Part shown: one piece after another, positions 52,439-60,921 of the stretch
Position numbering within the stretch: the first letter of the stretch is position 1
How the letters are laid out: every line of letters begins with the position of its first letter
From: Larkinella sp051857545
GTDB taxonomy: Bacteria > Bacteroidota > Bacteroidia > Cytophagales > Spirosomataceae
DNA: 64,000 nucleotides
Direction of reading: 5' to 3'
Assembly (NCBI RefSeq): GCF_051857545.1
Contig: NZ_JBPZHB010000006.1
Coordinates: forward strand, 372,001 to 436,000
Position numbers and translations under genes: made by a program
The notes under the pieces: model-generated
The model's input: only the letters and a program-made list of their open reading frames with translations
The model's database searches: none
Told to the model about the DNA's origin: nothing

Positions 52439-53487
52439 AATTTCACGTCGCCGAAGGTTGACACCACGCGGACTTTGGTGGCGGTTCCTTTTCCGACTTT
52501 GCCGCTGTATTGTTTCTTCAGTTTCACCCCCCGATCGTCGTCGTTGGGCTGGGCGTTGATCATGATCCGGCCATCGGAAGGATACTTGAATCCGCCGTAG
52601 CTCACCGTCACGTCAAAATTGTAATCGCTGCTCTGCGCCATCGGCAACACAACCGACGAATAATTGGCCTGGATGTCGATGTTATCAACCGATTTGTTCA
52701 GTTGGTCAATCTTGAACCCGCCCGAGAAATCCAGTTTGATGTTGCATGACTGTTTGATCGTTCCGATTTTGGCACCCGAATAGCCGATTTTGCCATCGAG
52801 CCGGCTCACTTCACCAATCCAAAGTCCGCCAAACTGGTTGTTCAGGTTGATGTTGTTCGCTTTTTCCAACTGCAGTTTTGAATATTGAATGTTCAGTTTT
52901 CCGTTACCCATTTCCTGAATATCGGCTTTCCCGAAGCGTACGTCCACATCGACCTGATTGCCATTCAGTTCCGTAGTCGAGAAATTACCGTACTGCTGGT
53001 TGATGGTCAAGGGAGCGCTGAACGTCGGAATGGTCGTGTTACCGAAGGAGTTTTTCACTGTCAACGCGTTGGTTTTCGGCATAGACACCTGGTAATCGAT
53101 CTGAACAAAATTCTTCTCGCCGTCTTTGTTGCGGTTCATAATCCAGTTTCCGCCAAAACCGCTTTTATCGATGGTGGTTTTCAGGATAATCTGGTCGCCG
53201 TTGCGTTTTTCGCTGATGTCGACCGCATCGAGGTATTTCTGAACGCGGTCTTCGGAACTGGAACTCGCTTTGATGGTAATGTCTACCCGGATTTCATCCC
53301 GGTTCCACAAGTTGATATTAACGTTACCGAACTGATTTTCAACCATTAAGTGATCTTTGGACGTTACGTCGTATACTTTTACGATCGTCTTTTTCCGCTC
53401 GGTCAGTTCCGTGTTTTCGGCCATAACCAGACCGACAGACAGGGTGCTGACCAGCAGAAAATTACACAGGAAGTTTATTCGTTTCAT
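52432..53487 (-). CDS. Putative surface/periplasmic beta-repeat protein (DUF4097-like)
   Basis: A 351-residue protein with a signal peptide (MKRINFLCNFLLVSTLSVGLVMA), followed by a long beta-helix-like run of short strands (MVENQFGNVNINLWNRDEIRV, VKNSFGNTTIPTFSAPLTIN, LNLNNQFGGLWIGEVSRLDG). The pattern matches DUF4097-type proteins found next to sigma/anti-sigma pairs. The start overlaps the upstream gene by 26 bases, showing translational coupling. Role unknown; it may be the effector regulated by the pair. Confidence 0.8.
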   Translation of the reverse strand: MKRINFLCNFLLVSTLSVGLVMAENTELTERKKTIVKVYDVTSKDHLMVENQFGNVNINLWNRDEIRVDITIKASSSSEDRVQKYLDAVDISEKRNGDQIILKTTIDKSGFGGNWIMNRNKDGEKNFVQIDYQVSMPKTNALTVKNSFGNTTIPTFSAPLTINQQYGNFSTTELNGNQVDVDVRFGKADIQEMGNGKLNIQYSKLQLEKANNINLNNQFGGLWIGEVSRLDGKIGYSGAKIGTIKQSCNIKLDFSGGFKIDQLNKSVDNIDIQANYSSVVLPMAQSSDYNFDVTVSYGGFKYPSDGRIMINAQPNDDDRGVKLKKQYSGKVGKGTATKVRVVSTFGDVKFQ

Positions 53488-54046
53488 TGTTTTGTTGCTT
53501 AATACGCTGAATAATCATCAACTGCTGGTTTAGCAAGTCGATTTGGGTTTTCAGGTTTTGTACCATCGCCTGAATCATCATTTCCTGATTGGGTGTTTTC
53601 GGAAGCTCCTGCTTTAAGTTCTGGTAGGTTTTCTCCAGCCGGTCCAGATCAGACGCAAACTGTTGGTAGAGAGCCGGGTTACTTTCCAGGACCGTTTTCA
53701 ATTCGCCCCGTTTGTCTTCAATCAGACGGGTATACTGCTGGACTGTCCGGGCATAGGTCGGATTGAAAGCCATCATATCCGGCTGCTCCGTCACGCCATA
53801 CTTCTGGTTAACATACCAAAAACCGCCCAGCCCGAGAATCAGCAGAACGGTGGCCGCAACCTGCCAGACCATCCGGCGGGATGCGTTCAAGCCTGACCAT
53901 CCCAACCCCAACGGACGTTGCCACAACGGACGTTCTTTGTGCCCGAGTCCTTTCTCCAGATCTTTCCATAAATCTGCTCTGGGCTCAAATACATCGAAAT
54001 CTTCCCGGTTATCCCGGACAAATCGTTCTAATTTGTCTTTCATCAT
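53462..54046 (-). CDS. Membrane-anchored anti-sigma-factor-like protein
   Basis: The start was set at ATG 54046 (194 residues); the frame extends to a TTG at 54052. An N-terminal cytoplasmic part (about 1-57, FVRDNREDFDVFEPRADLW) precedes a single membrane helix (about 58-80, MVWQVAATVLLILGLGGFW). A C-terminal coiled coil follows (TRLIEDKRGELKTVLES and QMMIQAMVQNLKTQIDLLNQQ-type heptads). It lacks a clear zinc-binding HxxxCxxC motif. Position between an ECF sigma factor and a coupled downstream gene indicates an anti-sigma function. Confidence 0.75.
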   Translation of the reverse strand: MMKDKLERFVRDNREDFDVFEPRADLWKDLEKGLGHKERPLWQRPLGLGWSGLNASRRMVWQVAATVLLILGLGGFWYVNQKYGVTEQPDMMAFNPTYARTVQQYTRLIEDKRGELKTVLESNPALYQQFASDLDRLEKTYQNLKQELPKTPNQEMMIQAMVQNLKTQIDLLNQQLMIIQRIKQQNNETNKLPV

Positions 54047-54050
54047 GTTC

Positions 54051-54142
54051 AATGAGTGAATGAGCGAATGATAGAATGATAGAATGAGTGAATGCGCTCC
54101 ACGGAGGTTTTATTCTATCATTCACTCATTGTATCATTCACA
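54051..54142. repeat. GA-rich hairpin repeat B (GAATGAGT / GAATGATA units)
   Basis: Left arm of GAATGAGTGAATGAGCGAATG followed by GATAGAAT units, right arm ATTCTATCATTCACTCATTG. The first 20 bases equal those of repeat A at 1363. It lies between the sigma factor gene and the anti-sigma-like gene, next to the latter's start codon. Confidence 0.75.
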
Positions 54143-54144
54143 AT

Positions 54145-54777
54145 TTATTTTAACAATTCCAAAAGCCGCTTTTTTGCCCGCATGTACTGCGTCCGGGAGG
54201 TGGTTTCGCTGATGCCCAGTACGGCTCCGATTTCCTCATGATCATAGCCTTCGAACAAATACAGCGATAAAACCACCCGATAGCCTTCCGGCAGCCCCTG
54301 CATGGTTTGGCGCACCCGATCGACTTCCAGTTGAATACCGTCTTCGTCAAACGGTTCGGTGTCGGCCACATCCAGGCCATCATCTTCCCCCAGACGCTGC
54401 GAGTCGAGATCGACCCATTGGAGACCGGCGCGGCTTTTTCGGCTCCGCAGGTGGTTAATAGCCCGATTGACGACAATTTGCTTCAACCACGCTCCAAACG
54501 TCGATTGATTCCGGAACGAATGGAGATTATTGAAAGCATCCAGAAAGGCTTCCTGCAACACATCCTCGGCCTCCCCCACGTGGTTCAGGATGCGCATACA
54601 GACGTTGAACATGGCTTTCGAATAATGCTTATACAATTCGTATTGAGCACGTCTTTCACCTTGTTTACACCTTTCTACGAGTTCGACATGTCGGTCTATA
54701 TACAACTTTGTTTCCAAGCGGCCTGAGGAATCGGATGCGGCTGAATTTCTTCTCAATGACACGGCATGATGGGTCAA
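54145..54777 (-). CDS. ECF-type RNA polymerase sigma-70 factor
   Basis: A 210-residue protein with sigma region 2 (LYKHYSKAMFNVCMRILNHVGEAEDVLQEAFLDAFN, including the DxxQE-like VLQEAF) and region 4 (LPEGYRVVLSLYLFEGYDHEEIGAVLGISETTSRTQYMRAKKRL, a helix-turn-helix). The first 25 residues (MTHHAVSLRRNSAASDSSG) are not typical, so a start further in is possible. It is followed by the anti-sigma-like and beta-repeat genes in one operon. Confidence 0.9.
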   Translation of the reverse strand: MTHHAVSLRRNSAASDSSGRLETKLYIDRHVELVERCKQGERRAQYELYKHYSKAMFNVCMRILNHVGEAEDVLQEAFLDAFNNLHSFRNQSTFGAWLKQIVVNRAINHLRSRKSRAGLQWVDLDSQRLGEDDGLDVADTEPFDEDGIQLEVDRVRQTMQGLPEGYRVVLSLYLFEGYDHEEIGAVLGISETTSRTQYMRAKKRLLELLK

Positions 54778-54901
54778 CGTTGCACAAGGTATTATTTTTT
54801 TTCAACGGACTGTACTAAAACCGTTTGCCGACCGTTTTTGAAAAATTTCATATGAAGAAAAAAGTACTGCCCAATCGCAACCGCCCCATCAGAGAGCGTT
54901 A

Positions 54902-56419
54902 TCAGGGTACCAAAACCGGGATCGAACCGGCGGTTTGACAACCGTTTAGGGTGGCAGTAAACTGGTAGGTAAAATTGCCCGAAGGCAGCGACTGGGTGAT
55001 GTTGACTTCATTCGTACCGGTGCCGCTATCCGGTGTCGGTGCCCCGCCCGGCGTTCGGGTCCAGTTGATGATGGTGCCGGTTGGGGTAGCCCTGGCCACA
55101 ACCGTCGAGGTGTTGCAATTGCAGCCCGTCAGCGACACGGAACCGGGCAGGAGCGTGAGTTGCGGTTTGGGGGTAACGAGTACTTCAACGACCGCGGTAC
55201 CGGAACACTTCCCGGCATCACTGACAATGACCGTATAACTGCCGCTGGCGGCCGTTGTCGCATTCGGAATCGTCGGATTGGCGATTGTGCTGGTGAAAGC
55301 ATTCGGCCCGCTCCAGGTGTAGGCCGGGCTGGTTCCGCAGGTGACCGACGCACTCAACACTACCGTACTGCCTTCACAAATGGTTTGGCTGCCAGCGGGT
55401 GAAACATTCACGCAGGTATTGCTTGAACACACAATATTTTGTTTAAAAAAAAGACTTCCCTCCTGGTCGATTTGAGCAAGAACAGCCGCGTTGGCATAAA
55501 TGGCATTGTGGTCTCCACCAGCAACGGTATACAATTGATTGGGTACACCGGCGGCCGTAGCCTGGGTGGCCAGAACAGAACTTCCAAATACCGGTGTAAT
55601 ATTGACCACCACGGGAACCTGGGGCGGTGAGGTCAGAAAACCGGCGCCGTAGGGAACCACCGCATCCTGGTCGCCGTGGGTCATAAACAAAGGTGGATCA
55701 CAGGCATCGATGTAGTTTTGGGCATCAATGGCTCCCGACAAGCTCCAGACGCCCTGTACTTCGGATGAATAACCGGCCGCCGAACTGACGGGGTGATCGG
55801 TATTGCCATTAATGCCGCCATTGGCGGCAAAAACCGGGGCCAAGTAGGCTGGTATTTCGGCGGCATCGACGTATCCGGCATGTAGGGCTGTTATGGCGCC
55901 GGCCGAATAACCGCCAATGATGATGTAATTGGGTTCGATGCCGTAGGTATTGACGGTAGAAGCATCCTTCCGGAAAAACCGCACGGCCGCTTTCATATCC
56001 GACACGGCTTTCACCACTTCATCCATAAATACCGACTGATTTATATACGCAAACAGATTTCCATCGTATAAACGGTAATCAATGGTGGCAACCACGTAGC
56101 CTTTCCGGGCAAATTTGCGGGCATAACTGTCCATATCCGTGCGTTGGCCACCCAGAAAGGAGCCGCCAAAGGCCAGAATAATCAGTGGACGCCGGGTCGA
56201 CACATCGCCGGCAGGTTGATACACATCCGCCAGCAGCGTTTTTGTAACCCCGCCAACGGTGACATTCTGTCCATAGGTAACGCTGGTGGAGACGGTTACG
56301 GTCGGAAAAATGTCCGTAGAATACCGCTGGGCATCGCAGTCGGGAAGTTGGGCAACCGCTCCGGTTGTGAAACAGAATACGGCAAAAATGACGAATAAAC
56401 GGGCATAGAGTTGGCTCAT
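54902..56419 (-). CDS. Secreted alpha/beta hydrolase with C-terminal Ig-like region
   Basis: The start was set at ATG 56419 (505 residues), which begins a signal peptide (MSQLYARLFVIFAVFCFTTG); an in-frame extension to 56470 is less likely. The alpha/beta hydrolase domain (about 25-340) has the oxyanion segment ILAFGGSFLGG, nucleophile elbow GGYSAGAITA, acid near GDQDAVVPYG and histidine in GGDHNAIY. The last 150 residues are cysteine- and serine/threonine-rich and include a SYTVIVSDAGKCSG Ig/PKD-like unit. No type 9 secretion C-terminal domain was recognised. Likely esterase/feruloyl-esterase-like; substrate unknown. Confidence 0.85.
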   Translation of the reverse strand: MSQLYARLFVIFAVFCFTTGAVAQLPDCDAQRYSTDIFPTVTVSTSVTYGQNVTVGGVTKTLLADVYQPAGDVSTRRPLIILAFGGSFLGGQRTDMDSYARKFARKGYVVATIDYRLYDGNLFAYINQSVFMDEVVKAVSDMKAAVRFFRKDASTVNTYGIEPNYIIIGGYSAGAITALHAGYVDAAEIPAYLAPVFAANGGINGNTDHPVSSAAGYSSEVQGVWSLSGAIDAQNYIDACDPPLFMTHGDQDAVVPYGAGFLTSPPQVPVVVNITPVFGSSVLATQATAAGVPNQLYTVAGGDHNAIYANAAVLAQIDQEGSLFFKQNIVCSSNTCVNVSPAGSQTICEGSTVVLSASVTCGTSPAYTWSGPNAFTSTIANPTIPNATTAASGSYTVIVSDAGKCSGTAVVEVLVTPKPQLTLLPGSVSLTGCNCNTSTVVARATPTGTIINWTRTPGGAPTPDSGTGTNEVNITQSLPSGNFTYQFTATLNGCQTAGSIPVLVP

Positions 56420-56481
56420 GGCGCTGACTTTTAACGTGGTGAAATTATGTATGGCGTCAACGTTGAGCAACTCACCTGATT

Positions 56482-57735
56482 TTATGGTTCTAACTCCAGA
56501 ATCGTCTGTTCAATCAGATCGCACGCTTCGTGCATCTGTTCGTCGGTAATGACCAAAGGCGGAGCAAACCGGATTTTGTCGCCGTGGGTCGGTTTGCACA
56601 GTAAGCCCTTGTCTTTCAACCGCAGGCAAATTTCCCAGGACGTTTTTTCGCCGTAAGCCGGATGTTCGCCAATGACGATGGCATTCAGCAATCCTTTCCC
56701 GCGCACCAGTTTCACCATTTCCGTTTTGTCAACCAGCGCATTCATGCGGCTGCGAAAAACCTCACCCATCACAGCGGCATTCTCGGCCAGCTTCTCATCG
56801 TCAACGACACGCAGGGCTTCCATCGTCACGGCGCAGGCCAAGGGATTTCCGCCGTAAGTAGAACCGTGTTCCCCCGGTTTGATGGTCAACATCACTTCGT
56901 CGCTGGCCAAAACCGCCGAAACCGGCATGGTTCCGCCGGACAGGGCTTTTCCGAGCACCAGCAAATCCGGTTTTACGTTTTCGTGATCGCAGGCCAGCCG
57001 TTTGCCGGTTCGTCCGATGCCGGTTTGCACCTCGTCGGCAATGAACAGCACATTATATTTTGTACACAATTCCCGAACGCCTTTCAAATAGCCTTCGTCC
57101 GGCACCACCACGCCGGCTTCGCCCTGAATCGGCTCCACCATAAACCCGGCGATGTGGGGTTCTTTCCGGAAAATAGCCTCCAGCGCATTCAGATCATTGT
57201 ACGGAATTAACAGATACCCCGGCAACAGCGGTCCGTAATCATTGGTGCTTTCGGGATCGGTCGACGACGAAATGGCCGCCAGCGTCCGGCCCCAGAAGTT
57301 GCCGGTTGCATACACTGTTTTTGCCTGGTTCTGCGGAATGCCCTTCACTTTGTATGCCCACTTCCGCGTCAGCTTCAGGGCGGTTTCGCCACCCTCCGCG
57401 CCCGAGTTCATCATTAAGACTTTATCATAGCCAAAATAGTCACATAGGTATTTTTCGCATACGCCCAGTTGATCGGTATGAAAAGCCCGGGAGGTCAGCG
57501 TCAGCCGTTGCGCCTGTTCAACCAGGGCGTTGATGATGCGGGGGTGGCAATGCCCCTGACTAACCGCACTGTAGGCCGACAGAAAATCGAAGTATTTTCG
57601 CCCTTCCACATCCCAGAGAAAAATGCCTTCTCCGCGATTTAGCACAACCGGAACCGGTTTATAATTGTGCGCGCCGTATTTCCATTCCAGGTCAATGGCC
57701 TGTTGGGTCGCCGATATCGTTGGTAGAGTTTCCAT
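56482..57735 (-). CDS. rocD: Ornithine aminotransferase
   Basis: Pyridoxal-phosphate-dependent class III aminotransferase, converting ornithine and 2-oxoglutarate to glutamate semialdehyde and glutamate. It has 417 residues. The PLP lysine is in LLVLGKALSGG (about 250), the DEVQTG acidic motif precedes it (FIADEVQTGIGRTG), and MNSGAEGGETALKL and HGSTYGGNPLAC are typical. The N-terminal DLEWKYGAHNYKPVPVVLNRG supports the ornithine assignment over acetylornithine. Confidence 0.92.
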   Translation of the reverse strand: METLPTISATQQAIDLEWKYGAHNYKPVPVVLNRGEGIFLWDVEGRKYFDFLSAYSAVSQGHCHPRIINALVEQAQRLTLTSRAFHTDQLGVCEKYLCDYFGYDKVLMMNSGAEGGETALKLTRKWAYKVKGIPQNQAKTVYATGNFWGRTLAAISSSTDPESTNDYGPLLPGYLLIPYNDLNALEAIFRKEPHIAGFMVEPIQGEAGVVVPDEGYLKGVRELCTKYNVLFIADEVQTGIGRTGKRLACDHENVKPDLLVLGKALSGGTMPVSAVLASDEVMLTIKPGEHGSTYGGNPLACAVTMEALRVVDDEKLAENAAVMGEVFRSRMNALVDKTEMVKLVRGKGLLNAIVIGEHPAYGEKTSWEICLRLKDKGLLCKPTHGDKIRFAPPLVITDEQMHEACDLIEQTILELEP

Positions 57736-57849
57736 AGTGTTCTGTGGGAGGTGAGTGGGTAAATTGTTGGCGGATGCGTAATTTTAGGGCAAAGCCGGTG
57801 GGTAGTCGATGGCTTCAAAATTACACTTCCTTACTCAGTCAGACAAACA

Positions 57850-58020
57850 ATGCCGTCTACTAACCCCAAAAAGCCCCGAATTGAAGGGCTGGATGGTGAA
57901 GATTACTACTACAACGAACAGGGGTACGTTGTTTTCACAACGGTTTATCACCTTAAACGCGGCTACTGCTGCAAAAATGGCTGCAAACACTGTCCCTGGC
58001 GGGGGAGAGTTAAAAGTTAA
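57850..58020 (+). CDS. DUF5522 family small cysteine-rich protein
   Basis: A 56-residue ORF from ATG 57850 to TAA 58020, in a different frame from a longer overlapping ORF that lacks family similarity. It reads YYYNEQGYVVFTTVYHLKRGYCCKNGCKHCP, with the invariant HLKRGYCC...GC.HCP cysteine pattern of DUF5522 (probable metal binding). Unlike typical members it ends not in PYGF but in WRGRVKS. The last four codons and the stop lie in the arm of the hairpin repeat at 58007. Confidence 0.85.
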   Translation: MPSTNPKKPRIEGLDGEDYYYNEQGYVVFTTVYHLKRGYCCKNGCKHCPWRGRVKS

Positions 58021-58112
58021 GAATTAAGAGTGAAGAGTTGGCTGACGCATTCACTTACAGCTTGCGTCAGCCAACTCTTCACTCTTCACTCTTAATTCTT
58101 AACTTTTAACTC
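58007..58112. repeat. GA-rich hairpin repeat C (core AGTTGGCTGACGCA)
   Basis: Long palindrome. Left arm 58007-58049 (GAGTTAAAAGTTAAGAATTA onward) and right arm 58063-58112, seven bases longer through one extra CTTCACT unit. The 14-bp inner stem AGTTGGCTGACGCA / TGCGTCAGCCAACT is identical to that of repeat D. The left arm encodes the C-terminus and stop of the DUF5522 gene. Confidence 0.88.
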
Positions 58113-58119
58113 GTTACGG

Positions 58120-58150
58120 TTGTATTTAAATAAAATATTCCCCAATTTTG
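58120..58150 (+). promoter_or_regulatory. Bacteroidota promoter of rpmB
   Basis: TTG at 58120-58122, a 20-bp spacer and CAATTTTG at 58143-58150 (TAnnTTTG with a C at the first position), 28 bases before the rpmB start. Confidence 0.6.
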
Positions 58151-58177
58151 CAGGCTCATTCAGAAACAGGTATTGTC

Positions 58178-58417
58178 ATGGCACGAGTTTGTCAAATTAC
58201 AGGAAAGCGGACGCGGGTTGGTAACAACGTATCACACGCTAACAATAGAACAAAACGGAAGTTTTATCCCAACTTGCAGAAGAAACGCTTCTTCCTTGAG
58301 TCTCAGGGAGCATGGATCACGTTGAAGGTAGCTACTTCAGCCATGCGTACCATCAACAAGAAAGGTCTTGAAGCCGTGTTGAAAGATGCACACAGCAAGG
58401 GAACGCTGTCTGTTTAA
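58178..58417 (+). CDS. rpmB: 50S ribosomal protein L28
   Basis: A 79-residue protein from ATG 58178 (MARVCQITGKRTRVGNNVSHANNRTKR), the standard L28 N-terminus; upstream in-frame codons are not part of it. The TWITLKVATSAMRTINKKGLEAVL region is typical. In many Bacteroidota rpmB is followed by rpmG and a DUF4295 gene. Here it stands alone and ends at a terminator, so rpmG must be elsewhere. Confidence 0.95.
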   Translation: MARVCQITGKRTRVGNNVSHANNRTKRKFYPNLQKKRFFLESQGAWITLKVATSAMRTINKKGLEAVLKDAHSKGTLSV

Positions 58418-58483
58418 ATAATTCACGGTAGTTGGCGGTTTTCCGGGTGGCTAGCTCCTGCGGGATCAGGTCACTTTTTAGGT

Positions 58484-58554
58484 AAAACGCAAAATACAGG
58501 CGAATAAATGGAAAGGTCATTCTTTCACATTCATTCGCCTGTATTTTGCGTTTT
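58484..58554. terminator. Long bidirectional terminator after rpmB
   Basis: A 22-bp perfect stem (58484-58505 and 58533-58554), AAAACGCAAAATACAGGCGA onward, with a 27-base loop and T-run on both strands, between convergent rpmB and the aspartyl protease gene. Confidence 0.85.
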
Positions 58555-58569
58555 ATTGATTTACAGCGT

Positions 58570-59823
58570 TCAAATCATTCGCTTCAGCGCAAATTGCGCA
58601 AAAACGATATTGCCATTGCGCCGAACGAGGATGCTGACTTCTTTGCCTTCGCCTTTTTGCAGCATCTTGTAGATCTCGCTCACGTTTAAATCACCCGCTG
58701 GCAGGTTGTTGATAAATAAAACCTCATCGCCGTCTCTCAAACCGGATCGGCTGGCCGGCGAATCGTCGATCACTTTCTCGATGTAATAATTCCGGAAATT
58801 ATCCCCGCGCGCTTTCAGTTCGAGTCCGCTCATGTCGTGTTCGAACGATTGTTTCAAAATGCGCTTGATGGGTTTCAGAACCATGTATTTGTCCTGGTAA
58901 TTGAACGTGACCCGGAACCGTCGCAGGATTTCACACCCCAGATTGCCGTTCCGTTCGGCGGCATGTTCGGCGATTTTCAGGCCAAATGACGTGCTGTCGG
59001 GAAAAGACGCCACGACATTGTCCATCTCGAAATTCCCCAGACGAATTTTCTCGATCCGCCCCAGATTGCCGTTGATGACCCCACTTAACCCACGCCCCAA
59101 CTGCGCCCGGATCACTTTGTCGGGCAGCCGAATGTCGTCGCCATTGCTGCGATTGATGAGCAGCGCGTGGCCCGCACCCGTATCGATCACCACCCGGATT
59201 GGCAGGGTTTTGCCGCCTTCGAGCAATGCCATGACATCCGTATACGGTTTTGTATCCTGAATGGCAATGGGATAACGTGACCCGTGCGACCGGCGATAGC
59301 GGTAGTTTTTGGGCGTATTTAACACCAGTTCCCGGCGCTGAAAATCAATGGTTACCACAAAATTGTTGAACACTTCGTAGCCAAAAATACCATGAATGGG
59401 AACGCCGACGTATTCCGACAGCCGCAGAATGTCATCATCCAGCACAACGATATTCTGATGCGTTGCCCGCATGTGTCCCATCATCAGCAAATTATCGATG
59501 GCTACCGACGCCATCAGTTGACCACCCTCGCCGGCACCGGTTAGTTTCACTTTCCGCGTGAAACGCAGGGGCTGCCGCCGGATGGCTGCGGGATCTGTTA
59601 TAATTACCGAACTAACGCCGGTATCAAGGATAAAGTGGAGTGTATCAGAATTGTTAATCTGAATCGGAACGATGATCAGATTGGAATGTAGTTGGAATGG
59701 AATCCGGGTTTGCTTCCGGTTATTAGCAATGAAATACCCATATCGCTCACTCAGCTCGTCATTACCTGCTAAAACCCCCTGCCAGCAAAGCAATATTCCG
59801 AAGAAAATAACAAACAGCTTCAT
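58570..59823 (-). CDS. Exported retroviral-type aspartyl protease with PDZ domain
   Basis: A 417-residue protein with a signal peptide (MKLFVIFFGILLCWQGVLAG). Two aspartyl-protease half-domains are present: DTG at 67-69 (HFILDTGVSSVII) and DTG at 214-216 (VVIDTGAGHALLI), consistent with a single-chain pepsin-like arrangement of gag-polyprotein-type folds. A C-terminal PDZ domain occupies about 335-417 (YIEKVIDDSPASRSGLRDGDEVLFINNLPAG). Likely periplasmic. Convergent with rpmB. Confidence 0.9.
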   Translation of the reverse strand: MKLFVIFFGILLCWQGVLAGNDELSERYGYFIANNRKQTRIPFQLHSNLIIVPIQINNSDTLHFILDTGVSSVIITDPAAIRRQPLRFTRKVKLTGAGEGGQLMASVAIDNLLMMGHMRATHQNIVVLDDDILRLSEYVGVPIHGIFGYEVFNNFVVTIDFQRRELVLNTPKNYRYRRSHGSRYPIAIQDTKPYTDVMALLEGGKTLPIRVVIDTGAGHALLINRSNGDDIRLPDKVIRAQLGRGLSGVINGNLGRIEKIRLGNFEMDNVVASFPDSTSFGLKIAEHAAERNGNLGCEILRRFRVTFNYQDKYMVLKPIKRILKQSFEHDMSGLELKARGDNFRNYYIEKVIDDSPASRSGLRDGDEVLFINNLPAGDLNVSEIYKMLQKGEGKEVSILVRRNGNIVFAQFALKRMI

Positions 59824-60054
59824 GGCTTTTTTTGTGAATACGTAAGAAAGTTACAACTATTTTGTCTAATAACACAATTTTTTCAAAATCGTTGCGCAAC
59901 AATTTTTATACTTTTTATTTGAATGGCAAATGCTGTTGAAAAACCGCTAATTTCGTCCTGCGAGTGGCTGAACAAGAAACCGTAAAATTAAGTTTAGAGA
60001 CACCCTGCTTTTTGTATTCGATTCGTAATCAGGGCTTAAACCATCCAATAACCA

Positions 60055-60822
60055 ATGCGTAAAAAAATTGTTGCCGGAAACTGGAAAATGAACAAGACGC
60101 TCGACGAGGCTGTCGCGTTGGTGTCGGAAGTGGTCAATATGATCAAAGATGAGGTAACGGGAGAGGTCAATGTCGTGCTGTGCCCTCCGGCTCTTTACCT
60201 TACCACCCTCAAACCCTATTTGGAAGGCCAGACACGGGTGGCACTGGGTGCTCAGAATTGCCACGAAAAGGCTTCCGGAGCGTATACGGGTGAAATTTCG
60301 GCCCCCATGCTGAAGTCACTCGGTGTTCGGTACGTGATTCTGGGCCACAGCGAACGGCGGCAGTATTTTGGTGAAACCAACGCGCAACTGGCTGAAAAAG
60401 TAAACAGTGCGCTGGCCAACGGCCTGACGCCCATCTTCTGCTGTGGCGAATCACTGGAACAACGCCAGACCGAAGTTCACCTGGATTTCGTACGCGCCCA
60501 ACTGACCGAAAGCCTGTTTCATCTATCCCCGGAACAGTTTGCGAACATCGTCATTGCCTATGAACCCATCTGGGCCATCGGCACGGGCCTAACCGCCACC
60601 TCGGACCAGGCGCAGGAAATGCACGCCATGCTGCGGCAACACATCGCCAGCCAATATGGCCAGGAAGTAGCCGATGACACCTCAATTCTCTACGGGGGTA
60701 GTGCCAACGAGAAAAATGCCGCCGAACTCTTCGCCCAGCCGGACGTCGACGGCGGTCTGATTGGCGGTGCTTCCCTGAAATCCCGGGAATTCACCCTTGT
60801 CGTGAAGGGAGTTAAGAATTAA
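60055..60822 (+). CDS. tpiA: Triosephosphate isomerase
   Basis: Interconverts dihydroxyacetone phosphate and glyceraldehyde 3-phosphate. It has 255 residues. Catalytic residues are seen in order: GNWKMNKT (K11), LGHSERR (H), AYEPIWAIG (E), and the phosphate loop YGGSANEKN with GGLIGGASLK. The final residues GVKN and the stop codon lie in the arm of hairpin repeat D. Confidence 0.97.
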   Translation: MRKKIVAGNWKMNKTLDEAVALVSEVVNMIKDEVTGEVNVVLCPPALYLTTLKPYLEGQTRVALGAQNCHEKASGAYTGEISAPMLKSLGVRYVILGHSERRQYFGETNAQLAEKVNSALANGLTPIFCCGESLEQRQTEVHLDFVRAQLTESLFHLSPEQFANIVIAYEPIWAIGTGLTATSDQAQEMHAMLRQHIASQYGQEVADDTSILYGGSANEKNAAELFAQPDVDGGLIGGASLKSREFTLVVKGVKN

Positions 60823-60921
60823 AAGTTATGAATGAAGAGTTATGAGTGAAGAGTTGGCTGACGCAAGCTGTAAAAAAATGCGTCAGCCAACTTTTAACTC
60901 TTAACTCTTAACTCTCAATTC
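60809..60921. repeat. GA-rich hairpin repeat D (core AGTTGGCTGACGCA)
   Basis: Palindrome with inner stem AGTTGGCTGACGCA (60852-60865) / TGCGTCAGCCAACT (60879-60892), the same core as repeat C with a loop in opposite orientation. Outer arms are GAGTTAAGAATTAAAAG-like and ACTCTTAACTCTCAATTC-like. It spans from the tpiA stop to the stop of the convergent DUF5723 gene and contains both stop codons (60820-60822 and 60915-60917). Confidence 0.9.

Noticed and set aside
57809..58027. 72-codon plus-strand ORF over the DUF5522 region
   Set aside because: No family similarity, and the overlapping 56-codon frame carries the conserved DUF5522 cysteine pattern.
59824..60054. Possible promoter elements upstream of tpiA (TACTTTTT, TAATTTCG)
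   Set aside because: Each misses either the consensus or the expected 19-21 bp spacing to a TTG box, so none is called.
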